A stretch of 43,805 nt of DNA from Sulfurimonas sp. (lineage in GTDB: Bacteria; Campylobacterota; Campylobacteria; Campylobacterales; Sulfurimonadaceae): positions 1 through 43,805 of the forward strand of contig WFQD01000254.1 in assembly GCA_015487265.1 (NCBI GenBank), read 5' to 3'. Shown here one piece after another: positions 7,074 to 16,033 of the stretch; the stretch's first letter is position 1, and each line of letters opens with the position of its first letter. Made by a program: the position numbers and the translations under genes. The notes under the pieces were generated by a model that saw only the letters and a list, made by a program, of their open reading frames with translations, had not been told where the DNA came from and did not search any database.

Positions 7074-9041
7074 TTAGCTTTTTTGCAAAGCATCAGGCTT
7101 TCCAAAATAATACCCTTGAGAGTAATCAACATCTAAAGAACACAAAATCTTATAAATTTCTTCATTTTCAACATATTCGGCAATCACTTGCATATTTTGT
7201 TCCTTTGCAAAAATCACCATCGTTTTTACTGTAGAAAAAGAGAAATTACTTGTAGCAATGTTTTTTACAAGTGTTGCATCAATTTTTAAAATATCGGGTT
7301 GATAATCAAGGAGTCTTTCAAAATTGGAATAACCCGAACCAAAATCATCTATCGCTATTTTTACGCCTAAGGCTTTTACTTTTTGAATAAAAGCTTTAAT
7401 AACTTCAAAATCTTTAAAAGCTTCATCCTCTAAAAGTTCTACCACGATACGCTTTGCGGAGTCTTTGTGGGTTTCTAAAAGTGAGTAAAATTTCTCTCGA
7501 ATTGCCTCTTTTTCTATATCCAATGCCGAAAGGTTAATAGATATATCTTTATCTGTAAGTTTGAGTGCACTAAAAGCATTATCAAGGACCATAGAGGTGA
7601 TTGCGGTGTAGTATTTCCCCTGTTTTGAAACATCTAAAAAGAAAAATGGAGCGAGAATTTTATCGTTTTCATCCACCAAACGCACTAAAGATTCATACTT
7701 TACAATCTCTTGCGTTTTATTGTCAATAATAGGCTGAAAGTAAGAAATAATTTTATTATTCTCTATCGCTGTTTTTACCATTTTTAAAATTCTAATATTT
7801 TCTAAAGCCTGCAAATGCTCTTTATCTGCCAAATTATTGGCAAAAATAATTTGTTTATTAGAATTTTGTAAAAGCTTCATACCATACTTGGCATTTTCAA
7901 GTACATTCTCACCATATGCATAGCTAATCCCTATAGCCACATCATAATCAAGTTCACCAATGTTGATTTTCGCCTCTTCTACTTGTGATTGTAACTGGTA
8001 CAGAAGTGCTTCAATACCCTCATCATCTTCCAACAAATTAACCTTATCTAAGGCAATAGCATACTCACCATCTTTAAGTGTAAAAATATTTTGTACAGAA
8101 ATAGCATCTGGAATAAAGGTGAGCAACTGTTTGGCAAAACTCTCTTCAATATCTTGCAAAATATCTTGCCCATAAAAGTTTTCTATGTTGTCAAAGTTGT
8201 CAATTTTAATTAAAATCACCATAGGAATTTTTGCAGTTTTAATATAATCATTTAATTGTCGCAAAGGGCTCATTACATCTGTTATATCATGTCGAATTGC
8301 TATATACTCAACAATCTCTGCATTGTGGTCTAAAATAGGTTTGATTGTACTATCTAAATAGTATATACTCCCCTGCTTTGAAACATTTTTTGTCACCCCT
8401 CGCCAAATGCTTTTTTTCTCTTTGATTGTATGCCATATCTCTTCATTTAAAGAAGCTTCTTGTTGATTATGTGTCGATGCAATGTAATCTTTTCCTATAA
8501 GCTCTTCCCTATCATACCCAGATATAGCACAAAAGGCATCGTTGACATATTTTACTTTTCCATCAGGGCTTATCACAGAAACAATGGCACTATAGTTTAT
8601 AATTTCATTATATTGTAGGAGCTGTTCATGTGCTTTTAAGGCTTCTACTTTTTTTGCTGTTTTTCCTAAGATCTGCACAAACTGTTCAAATTCTACAGGC
8701 TTAATAAAATAAGCTTCTACCCCAAGTTTAATACTCTTGAGAAAAAACTCTTCTTCATTGTATGCGGAAAATATCAAAAAGAGGACATCTTGGTTTGTTG
8801 CATAGATTTTTTCCAACATCTCTAAACCACTCATTCTTGGCATAGCAATATCGGTAATAATAATATCAATTTTATTGGCATAAAATTTTTCTAATCCATC
8901 CTCACCATCTACTCCAACAACAATATCTGTAAAAAAATCATTGAGTATCTGCAAGGTAGATGTTCTCACTTCTGCATCATCTTCAACATACAAAAGTTTG
9001 AGTCCACTCATGGTAGAAACTATTTGTTTTAAATCATTCAT
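7074..9041 (-). CDS. Response regulator with REC, PAS, degenerate GGDEF and EAL domains
   Basis: The 655-residue cytoplasmic protein begins with a receiver (acidic pair D21/D22, predicted phospho-site D64). A PAS domain follows (about 145-255), then a GGDEF-fold region in which the active loop reads DGEYA, so cyclase activity is unlikely. The C-terminal EAL domain (about 415-650) retains ESLVRL in place of EAL, ELLE, IDDFGSGYS, the lysine of LKIDATLV, AEYVE and QGYYFGKP, so it is probably an active c-di-GMP phosphodiesterase. It lies upstream of the flagellin gene, which fits motility control. The gene has no ribosome binding site and its -10 box is 6 nt from ATG. Confidence 0.9.
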   Translation of the reverse strand: MNDLKQIVSTMSGLKLLYVEDDAEVRTSTLQILNDFFTDIVVGVDGEDGLEKFYANKIDIIITDIAMPRMSGLEMLEKIYATNQDVLFLIFSAYNEEEFFLKSIKLGVEAYFIKPVEFEQFVQILGKTAKKVEALKAHEQLLQYNEIINYSAIVSVISPDGKVKYVNDAFCAISGYDREELIGKDYIASTHNQQEASLNEEIWHTIKEKKSIWRGVTKNVSKQGSIYYLDSTIKPILDHNAEIVEYIAIRHDITDVMSPLRQLNDYIKTAKIPMVILIKIDNFDNIENFYGQDILQDIEESFAKQLLTFIPDAISVQNIFTLKDGEYAIALDKVNLLEDDEGIEALLYQLQSQVEEAKINIGELDYDVAIGISYAYGENVLENAKYGMKLLQNSNKQIIFANNLADKEHLQALENIRILKMVKTAIENNKIISYFQPIIDNKTQEIVKYESLVRLVDENDKILAPFFFLDVSKQGKYYTAITSMVLDNAFSALKLTDKDISINLSALDIEKEAIREKFYSLLETHKDSAKRIVVELLEDEAFKDFEVIKAFIQKVKALGVKIAIDDFGSGYSNFERLLDYQPDILKIDATLVKNIATSNFSFSTVKTMVIFAKEQNMQVIAEYVENEEIYKILCSLDVDYSQGYYFGKPDALQKS

Positions 9042-9047
9042 GCCATA

Positions 9048-9053
9048 AGTATA
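9048..9053 (-). promoter_or_regulatory. -10 box predicting a leaderless transcript (REC-EAL gene)
   Basis: TATACT, preceded by TG, ends 6 nt before the ATG at 9041 on the minus strand. A start of transcription 7 nt downstream would fall on the A of the start codon. No Shine-Dalgarno sequence is present in the spacer. Confidence 0.4.
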
Positions 9054-9072
9054 CAGAGAATAAGATTAAAGT

Positions 9073-10695
9073 TTATTTATAATTCAGTTGGCAGGTCATC
9101 ATTCGTTCAACGAGAACCCGTGCTACTTCTACTTTTATATCTACAATGGTGGTAATCGCTAAATCTTTTAATTTTTCTTTTTCTTCAAGTGAAGCGACTT
9201 TTACAATAACATTTGCATTTTTTGAATGCTCTAAAACTGCCTCACAAATAAGCCGTTTTTTCTCTACATTATCCAGGGTGACTATAATAGCTGCTGCATC
9301 TTCTACATGTAAAGCATTCAATATAGAACGCTTAGAAGCATCACCCATATAAACTTCCTGCTCATCTTTGAGTGCTTCTCGTACATGTTTATTGGAGTTA
9401 TCCACAACTATATAAGGAGTATCTAACTCTTCAAGATGTTTGGAGACATACTTCCCTACAAAACTATAACCACAAACGATTACATGGTCTTTTCGTGTAG
9501 AGAGTTTTGACATATCTGTTGTGACATCTTTTTCTTTGATAAGTTTGTCCACCCATTCACTAATATGTGGAATAACAAAAGGTGTCACAACCATAGAAAA
9601 TATCACAATAAGTACTAAAAGCGAAGCCATCTCTTGTGTGAGTATTCCCCCTGAGGCAGCCACAGCAAAAATGACAAAAGAGAATTCTCCTACCTGTGAC
9701 AAAGAAAGGGCTGTTTTGAGTGCCGTTGCACTTGTAGATGATAAACGCAGGGTAACAAACATCACAAAGGTTTTGAGCAAAACAATCAGAACAAAAATAG
9801 CTGCAATGAGTAAAAGATTATCACTAAAAAGAGCAAGATCAACTTTCATTCCTACAACAACAAAGAAAGTACCAAGTAAAATATCTTTAAAGGGAGCGAT
9901 GTCTGCTTCTACTTTATGATGGTACTTTGTCTCTGCAATAACCATTCCTGCAACAAAAGCCCCTAAAGAGTAGGTAAATCCCATAAAAGAGGCAAACAAA
10001 GCTGCCCCCATTACAATAAACAAAACAGAACCCATAAAAAGTTCTTCAAGTTGGCTAGAAGCGGAGAAGTGTAAGAGCCATGCCACAATTTTTTTACCAA
10101 CAATAAGTAAAATACCTATAACAGTTATAGCACTTAAAAGTGTGTGAAAAGCAATGGTAGCTACACTCTCTCCTGCCTCACTTGTCAAAAATCCAATCAA
10201 AATCAAGATAGGAATGACAGCAATATCTTGTAAAATAAGTATGCCTGTTGCGTTTTGTCCATAAGGAGCATAAATCTCTTTGGAACTTTTTAAATAACTC
10301 AAAACAACGGCAGTTGAAGAGAGCGAAAACGCAAGGGCAATAATAATAGAAGATTTACTCTCAAGTCCAAAACCATAATGCGAGGCAAGATAGACAATGA
10401 GTGCGGTAAAACCAACCTGCATAAGACCATTGCCAAATATCTCTTTTTTCATGGTATTCATTCTCTCTAAAGAGATTTCAAGTCCTATGGTAAACATTAA
10501 AAAAACAATCCCAAACTCCCCTATCATCTCAAGTTCATGCGAATGGCTTGCTTCTCTGAGATGAAAAGCATAAACCATTAATGTTCCGGTCAATATATAC
10601 CCAATAATCTGAGAGATTCCAATTTTTTTGAGTAAAATATTTAAAACAATAGAGATTCCAAGTCCAACAATAACCAAAATAAGTGTGTGTTCCAT
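9073..10695 (-). CDS. KefB-type monovalent cation:proton antiporter (CPA2) with RCK domain
   Basis: A 540-residue protein with about 12 transmembrane helices (residues 1-385) of the CPA2 exchanger type, including the SLSSTAVVLSYL and GFTYSLGAFVAGMVIAE segments, followed by a cytoplasmic TrkA-N/RCK nucleotide-binding domain with VIVCGYSFVGKYV (about 402-414). Family members exchange K+ or Na+ for protons, gated by nucleotides or glutathione adducts. I chose ATG at 10695, with a GTAGGA site just upstream, rather than an earlier in-frame ATG at 10773 that overlaps the divergent pyrG gene. The exact ion and gating ligand are unknown. Confidence 0.88.
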   Translation of the reverse strand: MEHTLILVIVGLGISIVLNILLKKIGISQIIGYILTGTLMVYAFHLREASHSHELEMIGEFGIVFLMFTIGLEISLERMNTMKKEIFGNGLMQVGFTALIVYLASHYGFGLESKSSIIIALAFSLSSTAVVLSYLKSSKEIYAPYGQNATGILILQDIAVIPILILIGFLTSEAGESVATIAFHTLLSAITVIGILLIVGKKIVAWLLHFSASSQLEELFMGSVLFIVMGAALFASFMGFTYSLGAFVAGMVIAETKYHHKVEADIAPFKDILLGTFFVVVGMKVDLALFSDNLLLIAAIFVLIVLLKTFVMFVTLRLSSTSATALKTALSLSQVGEFSFVIFAVAASGGILTQEMASLLVLIVIFSMVVTPFVIPHISEWVDKLIKEKDVTTDMSKLSTRKDHVIVCGYSFVGKYVSKHLEELDTPYIVVDNSNKHVREALKDEQEVYMGDASKRSILNALHVEDAAAIIVTLDNVEKKRLICEAVLEHSKNANVIVKVASLEEKEKLKDLAITTIVDIKVEVARVLVERMMTCQLNYK

Positions 10696-10722
10696 ATTCC
10701 TACTTTTATAAGCTAATAAGAC

Positions 10723-10728
10723 ATTATA
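10723..10728 (-). promoter_or_regulatory. -10 box for the antiporter gene
   Basis: TATAAT on the minus strand, 27 nt upstream of the ATG at 10695. It is nested beside the divergent pyrG promoter in a 71-bp spacer. Confidence 0.45.
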
Positions 10729-10731
10729 TAC

Positions 10732-10751
10732 TATAATCGCGAATATATAAT
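10732..10751 (+). promoter_or_regulatory. Tandem -10 boxes for pyrG
   Basis: Two TATAAT hexamers (10732-10737 and 10746-10751) are spaced 14 nt apart upstream of pyrG. The first gives a leader of about 22 nt including the GGAG at 10756-10759; the second would start transcription at or just past that site. The first is therefore the better functional choice. Confidence 0.45.
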
Positions 10752-10766
10752 ATATGGAGCATACAA

Positions 10767-12386
10767 ATGACAAAATACATTTTCGTGACTGGTGGAGTTT
10801 TAAGCTCTCTTGGAAAAGGGATTACAGCGGCAAGTGTTGGTACACTTTTAAAACACTCTGGTTTAAATGTAGGTATGCTAAAAATTGACCCATACATCAA
10901 TGTCGATCCTGGAACAATGTCACCACTTGAACATGGAGAGGTTTTTGTCACCAAAGATGGTGCAGAAACTGACCTTGACATTGGGAATTATGAGCGTTTT
11001 TTAGATGCATCTTTTTTAAAGACTGCAAACTTTACTACAGGGCAAGTTTACTCTTCTGTTATTGAAAAAGAGCGTGCTGGTGGCTACCTTGGGCAAACCA
11101 TTCAAGTCGTTCCACACATCGTTGGAGAGATTGTTTCACGCATTAAACAAGCGGGTGAAGGGCATGACATCTTAGTTGTAGAGCTTGGAGGAACTGTTGG
11201 AGACATTGAAGGCTTACCTTTTATGGAAGCGATTCGTCAAATGAAACATGATGATGAAGTTGCGGGTACATTTTTTGTGCATGTGACACTCATTCCTTTT
11301 ATTAAAGCAGCAGGCGAACTCAAGTCAAAACCAACACAACACTCAGTCCAAGAACTGCGTCGTATTGGGATTACACCGCAAATGATTATTGCCCGTAGTG
11401 AAAATGGTTTGCCAAAAACATTTAAGAAAAAACTTGCCATGAGTTGTGATGTCTCTACCGATAGTGTGGTCGAAGCCCTCGATGCAAAAACCATTTACGA
11501 CATCCCTATGACATTTTTACGTCAAAACATCCTCAAACCTCTCTCAAAAGAGCTTGATCTTGGTGAATTAAACCCTGAAATGGAAGAGTGGGATTCCCTC
11601 GTGAAAAAGATTGTCCAACCCAAAGAAAAAACCATCGTTGGTTTTGTTGGAAAGTATCTTGAACTCAAAGAAGCTTACAAATCACTTACTGAATCACTCA
11701 TCCATTGTGGGGCACATCTTGATACCCGTGTTGAAATCAACTGGGTTGATGCAGAAGAGATTGAAGAGCGCGGTGCTGAAGCACTTTTAAGTGATTGTGA
11801 CTCAGTTTTAGTAGCTGGAGGCTTTGGAAGCAGAGGAGTTGAAGGAAAAATTCAAGCCATAGAATATGCACGTGTAAACAAAGTACCATACCTTGGAATA
11901 TGTCTTGGAATGCAACTCACACTTGTTGAGTATGCTCGTAATGTTCTCGGGCTTGAAGGTGCAAATTCTATAGAGTTCGATGAAAATACACCACACCCCA
12001 TGGTTTACCTCATCGACAACTTCTTAGACCAAAGCGGTGATAAACAACTCAGAACACACCAATCACCTATGGGAGGAACCCTGCGTTTAGGAGAGTACCC
12101 ATGTGAAACGAAAGAGGGTTCACTTATCCGAGAAGCCTACAATGGAGAAAAAGTCATTTACGAACGCCATCGTCACCGCTACGAAGCGAATCCTGCTTAT
12201 AGAGAGCAGTTAGAAGCAGCAGGAATGATAGTCACAGGAGAGTCCAATGGACTCATAGAAACTGTCGAGATACAAGGACACCCATGGTTTTTAGGGGTAC
12301 AATTTCACCCAGAATTCACATCACGACTCCAAACACCAAATGCTGCTATCCTCGCATTTGTCAAAGCAAGCTTAAACGCAGAGTAG
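10767..12386 (+). CDS. pyrG: CTP synthase
   Basis: This 539-residue enzyme amidates UTP to CTP. The N-terminal synthetase domain starts with [18 protein letters not shown] and holds the ATP and UTP sites. The C-terminal class I glutamine amidotransferase domain has the nucleophile in GICLGMQL (about residues 377-384) and the HPEF triad residues near 514-517. Length and start match the family. It is monocistronic, ending in a strong hairpin terminator whose stem includes the stop codon, and it shares a divergent promoter region with the antiporter gene. Confidence 0.97.
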   Translation: MTKYIFVTGGVLSSLGKGITAASVGTLLKHSGLNVGMLKIDPYINVDPGTMSPLEHGEVFVTKDGAETDLDIGNYERFLDASFLKTANFTTGQVYSSVIEKERAGGYLGQTIQVVPHIVGEIVSRIKQAGEGHDILVVELGGTVGDIEGLPFMEAIRQMKHDDEVAGTFFVHVTLIPFIKAAGELKSKPTQHSVQELRRIGITPQMIIARSENGLPKTFKKKLAMSCDVSTDSVVEALDAKTIYDIPMTFLRQNILKPLSKELDLGELNPEMEEWDSLVKKIVQPKEKTIVGFVGKYLELKEAYKSLTESLIHCGAHLDTRVEINWVDAEEIEERGAEALLSDCDSVLVAGGFGSRGVEGKIQAIEYARVNKVPYLGICLGMQLTLVEYARNVLGLEGANSIEFDENTPHPMVYLIDNFLDQSGDKQLRTHQSPMGGTLRLGEYPCETKEGSLIREAYNGEKVIYERHRHRYEANPAYREQLEAAGMIVTGESNGLIETVEIQGHPWFLGVQFHPEFTSRLQTPNAAILAFVKASLNAE

Positions 12387-12414
12387 TTTTTTGGACTACT
12401 CTTTTTCTTTTTTT
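12381..12414 (+). terminator. Rho-independent terminator of pyrG
   Basis: A 7-bp stem GAGTAGT/ACTACTC (12381-12387 and 12395-12401) with a 7-nt loop is followed by a T-rich run. The 5' arm contains the pyrG TAG and the 3' arm covers the stop of the convergent 92-residue gene. There is no T-run on the other strand, so it acts for pyrG only. Confidence 0.8.
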
Positions 12415-12674
12415 GTATCTTCGACAAATTTTTCTGTGTATTTTTTATCTACTTTTGGAAAAGGGAAGAAGGGTTTAAACACTTTTGAACTAAATTTCTT
12501 TGCATTTTCAAGTGCATCAAGTTTGTCTAAACCTTTTTTAGCAAACTCTCCCATCACAGGCATTTTTGTTGTCATACCATAGGTTACATCTATCATTCTA
12601 TCCATAATGTGATTATCATCATTTGCCTGAAGTTCTTTAATCTTCTCTGTAATTGTCTCTTTTGTAATTGCCAT
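12396..12674 (-). CDS. Hypothetical 92-residue charged protein
   Basis: I do not recognise a family. The protein is small, soluble, lysine and glutamate rich, predicted mostly helical, with no cysteine, no signal peptide and no membrane segment. A central YGMTTKMPVMGEFAKKGLDKL run (about residues 32-52) could be amphipathic. It is likely real: AAAGGA sits 7 nt before ATG, a TATAAT box lies 32 nt upstream, and a perfect short inverted repeat lies just beyond. It stands alone between pyrG and recJ, read convergently to pyrG. Confidence 0.7.
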   Translation of the reverse strand: MAITKETITEKIKELQANDDNHIMDRMIDVTYGMTTKMPVMGEFAKKGLDKLDALENAKKFSSKVFKPFFPFPKVDKKYTEKFVEDTKKEKE

Positions 12675-12705
12675 CTCTTTATCCTTTTATTTTTTAGAAT
12701 AAGCC

Positions 12706-12733
12706 ATTATACAAATATCTCTCTTAAAGAGAG
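12706..12733 (-). promoter_or_regulatory. Promoter with adjacent inverted repeat for the 92-residue gene
   Basis: On the minus strand TATAAT (12706-12711) is preceded by CTCTCTT-A-AAGAGAG (12719-12733), a perfect 7-bp inverted repeat around a single central base lying in the -15 to -35 interval. This is the position expected of an operator. No protein is known to me for this site. Confidence 0.4.
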
Positions 12734-12828
12734 TCCTCATCAATAATAGCTCTTTGTCTGCAATCTTTTGCATTTAACATTAAAAATCCTTATATATTCA
12801 AAAAAGTATACAACTTCATATCTTATGC

Positions 12829-12834
12829 TATAAT
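12829..12834 (+). promoter_or_regulatory. Extended -10 box predicting leaderless recJ mRNA
   Basis: TGCTATAAT ends 5 nt before the recJ ATG at 12840; the spacer is only A residues and has no Shine-Dalgarno sequence. Transcription would begin at or within the start codon. Confidence 0.45.
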
Positions 12835-12839
12835 AAAAA

Positions 12840-14423
12840 ATGCATACAATTAAAAATATTACCAAACAAAAACTCCGTACAATCCTCTCTCAAAGATTTA
12901 AAGAAGAGAAAAAACTCTCAGACATTCCAAACCCTGCCCTCCTTCATGATGCCTCGAGTGCTGCTAAAAAAATTGCAGAGGCTATCAGAGCTAACAAAAA
13001 GATAACGTTAGTAGGTGATTATGATGTGGATGGAGTCAGTTCTACCGCTATTATGGTTGATTTTTTTAGGCAAATTCCTTACCCGCTTGAAGCCATCATC
13101 CCCAATCGTTTCACCGATGGCTATGGGGTTTCTCCGAGTGTCCTTCAAAGAGTGGATGCCGATTTAGTCATTACCGTCGATAACGGCATAGCAGCAAATG
13201 CAGCGGCGAGTATCTGTCAAGAGCGAGGGATTGACCTTATCATTACCGACCATCATACTCCTTCTAAAAATCTCCCAAAGGCACTCTACATTGTAGACCC
13301 CAAACTCGAAGATTGTGACTACCCATTTAAAGAGATTTGCGGGGCACAAGTGGCTTGGCTTTTACTCGGACTGCTGAAAAAAGAGCTTGGACTTTCCATC
13401 AACATGAAGCAGTTTTTAGACATCTTAGCCATTGCCATCATCGCAGATATTATGCCCCTTATCAACATCAACCGCACCTTAGTCAAAGAGGGTTTAAAAC
13501 TCATCGAAACTTCTTCTCGTCCCGCTTCGATTATCATCCGAGATTTTTTAAATAAAGCGAAAATTAGTAGTGAAGATATAGCCTTTCAAATCGCGCCTCG
13601 AATTAATTCAGCGGGAAGACTTGAAGATGCCTCCATCGCCCTTGATTTCTACACTGCACAAGACACAAACACAGCATTTAAACAGTTTGAACTCTTAGGA
13701 CAACTCAACACTTTACGTAAAGAAACCGAAGCACAAACCACACAAGAAGCAACAAACGCAGTCGATGAAAATGCCCTTATCACAGTCGTTGCAGGCGAAG
13801 GATGGCATGAGGGGGTCGTCGGTATTGTCGCCTCACGTTTGGTCGATACCTTTGCTAAACCTGCCATTGTTTTGAGTATAGAAAATGGGGTTGCCAAAGG
13901 GAGTGCAAGAAGCATAGGGGAAGTCAGCATATTTCAACTGATTCAATCATGTGAACACTTGTTAAGTAAATTTGGCGGGCATACAATGGCGGCTGGTTTA
14001 GGGCTTTTAGAAGAGAACATCCCTGCGTTTATCACAGCGATTAATGCAAGTGCCAAAGCCATAAACCCACAAGACTTCATCCCCAAAGAGAGTGTTTTAG
14101 GTATCTTAGACACTGGGGATATCGACTTAGCACTTCTTGATTTACTTGGGGAGTTTGAACCCTATGGAGAAGCAAACAACCGTCCGAGCTTTTTACTCAA
14201 AGAGGCAGAAGTTGTCAGCATTAAACTCATGGGAACCGACAAGTCACATTCGCGCATAGAAGTCCGCCAACACCCCCACCAAAGAAAAACAGTCGAACTC
14301 ATTGCGTTTCGCACAGTCTATGAAATGCCTGCAAACAGAAAAATAACAGCAAGTTACAAAATTACCAAAAATGAATTTAACGGGAGAATTACTCCACAGC
14401 TCTTAGTGGATAAAATTTATTAA
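12840..14423 (+). CDS. recJ: Single-stranded-DNA-specific exonuclease RecJ
   Basis: A 527-residue DHH-family 5'-3' exonuclease used in recombination and mismatch repair. Motif I GDYDVDGVSS (about residues 60-69), the ITVDNGIAA motif (about 112-120), the DHHTPS motif III (about 138-143) and ADIMPL (about 205-210) form the manganese site. The DHHA1 domain carries SKFGGHTMAAG near 378-388, and an OB-fold follows. The length is slightly below E. coli RecJ. The start at 12840 keeps a family-like N-terminus but leaves almost no room for a leader after the -10 box. Confidence 0.93.
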   Translation: MHTIKNITKQKLRTILSQRFKEEKKLSDIPNPALLHDASSAAKKIAEAIRANKKITLVGDYDVDGVSSTAIMVDFFRQIPYPLEAIIPNRFTDGYGVSPSVLQRVDADLVITVDNGIAANAAASICQERGIDLIITDHHTPSKNLPKALYIVDPKLEDCDYPFKEICGAQVAWLLLGLLKKELGLSINMKQFLDILAIAIIADIMPLININRTLVKEGLKLIETSSRPASIIIRDFLNKAKISSEDIAFQIAPRINSAGRLEDASIALDFYTAQDTNTAFKQFELLGQLNTLRKETEAQTTQEATNAVDENALITVVAGEGWHEGVVGIVASRLVDTFAKPAIVLSIENGVAKGSARSIGEVSIFQLIQSCEHLLSKFGGHTMAAGLGLLEENIPAFITAINASAKAINPQDFIPKESVLGILDTGDIDLALLDLLGEFEPYGEANNRPSFLLKEAEVVSIKLMGTDKSHSRIEVRQHPHQRKTVELIAFRTVYEMPANRKITASYKITKNEFNGRITPQLLVDKIY

Positions 14424-14425
14424 GC

Positions 14426-14431
14426 TATAAT
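14426..14431 (+). promoter_or_regulatory. -10 box predicting a leaderless start of the zinc cluster
   Basis: TATAAT begins 2 nt after the recJ stop and ends 7 nt before ATG at 14439. No Shine-Dalgarno is present in TGCACTT. It would start transcription on or next to the A of ATG. Confidence 0.45.
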
Positions 14432-14438
14432 TGCACTT

Positions 14439-14717
14439 ATGAAACATCAGTTTGTCCGCAAGTATTTTAGCATTGTTCTGCTTCTTGCTTCATTTATGGA
14501 GAGTTTTCACCATCATCATGATGGACTCCAACATAGTGATTGTCAGATTTGTAGCATTGCTGCAAGTATTGCCGATGCTGATACTCCCGTAGAAGTACAC
14601 TACCTTAGCGAACTTTTCCTGCAAAGTGAAGCGACACTTGCACCCCTACAAAATTCTATCGTGGCTTCTGTTCAAGACCACTACAAATCAAGAGCCCCTC
14701 CGCACATACTCCTTTAA
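14439..14717 (+). CDS. Small exported His-rich protein of the zinc cluster
   Basis: The 92-residue protein has a basic, hydrophobic N-terminus (about residues 1-22, KYFSIVLLLASFMESF) suggesting export or a membrane anchor. A metal-binding-looking stretch follows, with four consecutive histidines and then HSDCQIC (about 32-38). It resembles the short DUF2946-like proteins with a histidine run and a CxxC pair that lie next to metal-uptake genes. It directly precedes the porin, ZnuA and ZnuB genes, so a role in periplasmic zinc handling is inferred, not shown. The frame is intact, unlike the next two genes. Confidence 0.65.
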   Translation: MKHQFVRKYFSIVLLLASFMESFHHHHDGLQHSDCQICSIAASIADADTPVEVHYLSELFLQSEATLAPLQNSIVASVQDHYKSRAPPHILL

Positions 14718-14761
14718 TCCACAAAAAAACCATACAAATATTAATTATTGAAGGAATAATC

Positions 14762-16024
14762 ATGCAAAAAAAATTGCTATTATCACTTTTTGCTTTTACA
14801 AGTTTACTTGCAGATAGTGAAGTGGAGATACTCAAACAACAGCTCCTCCAACAACAAAAAATTACCCAAAAGTTACTCAAACGCATTGAAGCACTCGAAG
14901 TCAAATAAAAAACAGTCGTCCATACAGTACAAGCACAAGCTGCTGTAAAAAATGTCAATACAAGTGCAAGTTTTTCACAAAACGCTTATCTACCAGACAT
15001 CGCCCTTGTTTTAAATATGTCGGCAGTCTCTCGAAATGTTGATAACACGGTTTATAATAGTTTTGAGATTCCAGGATTTTTAGCTTCTGAAGATGCAGAA
15101 CTTCCATTTAATGCAGACAAAGGCTTCAACCTCAATTATGCCGAAGTTGCAATGCACTCAACTGTTGACCCTTACTTTGATGCTTTTGCTGTTTTTCACC
15201 TCCATCCTGCTGCATTTGAAATTGAAGAAGCTTATGTAAAAACACGAGCCTTACCCTATGCACTCAGTGTCAAAGCTGGGAAATTCAAAAGTGCCTTTGG
15301 TCGTATAAATGCCAAACACCACCACACATGGCACTTTGATTCACAGCCTATCATCTATAAATCACTCTTTGGTCCTGATGCTATCAGCGACCCAGGAATC
15401 CAACTCCAGTGGGTTGCTCCAACAGATACTTACCTCATGGTAGGGGTCGAAGCAATGCAAGGCACAAATGGTAGAAGTTTTGGAGATACGAAGTCAAATA
15501 ACCTCTATGTAGGTTACCTAAAATCAAGTGTAGATGTGGGAGACAATCTTTCTATTCTTGGTGGAGTGAGCATTGCCCATGGGACAAATGTAGATAACAA
15601 CACCTCAAACCCAACAAATGTTTATGGTGCTGACCTCACACTCCGTGAACAGTTAGGAAGCTATAGTGCATTAATATGGCAAAGTGAATATCTCTACAGA
15701 AACAAAGATGTTGGGACACGAAAAGATAAACAAGCAGGTCTGTACAGTGAACTTATCTACCAAATTGACAACAATTATGCTACAGGTTTCCGTTATGATG
15801 CCATCACAAAAAATGATACAGACTTAACAGCTTATACGGTCGATACCAACAATTTACGAAGATATACAGCGATGGTTGAGTATAAACCTTTTCCTATGTC
15901 AAGACTGAGACTCTCTTACACAAATGACCAAACAAAAGTTATCTCAAACAAGAGAAAAACCATCAATGAAGTAATGCTAACACTAAACATTGCAGCAGGT
16001 GCACATGGCGCACACGATTACTAG
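14762..16024 (+). pseudogene. Zinc-cluster outer-membrane porin with in-frame TAA
   Basis: One continuous frame encodes about 420 codons interrupted once, by TAA at codon 49 (14906-14908). Before the stop are a good ribosome binding site (GAAGGA), a signal peptide (MQKKLLLSLFAFTSLLA) and a short coiled coil. After it the frame continues with a beta-barrel that has the family-like segment FGRINAKHHHTWHF (about residues 180-193) and a typical alternating C-terminal strand pattern. I recognise this family as porins found beside ZnuA/ZnuB genes in sulfur-oxidising Campylobacterota. A GAA, AAA or CAA to TAA change would explain the stop. Whether the gene is dead, read through or mis-sequenced is open. 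Confidence 0.75.
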
Positions 16025-16033
16025 GAAGCAACT

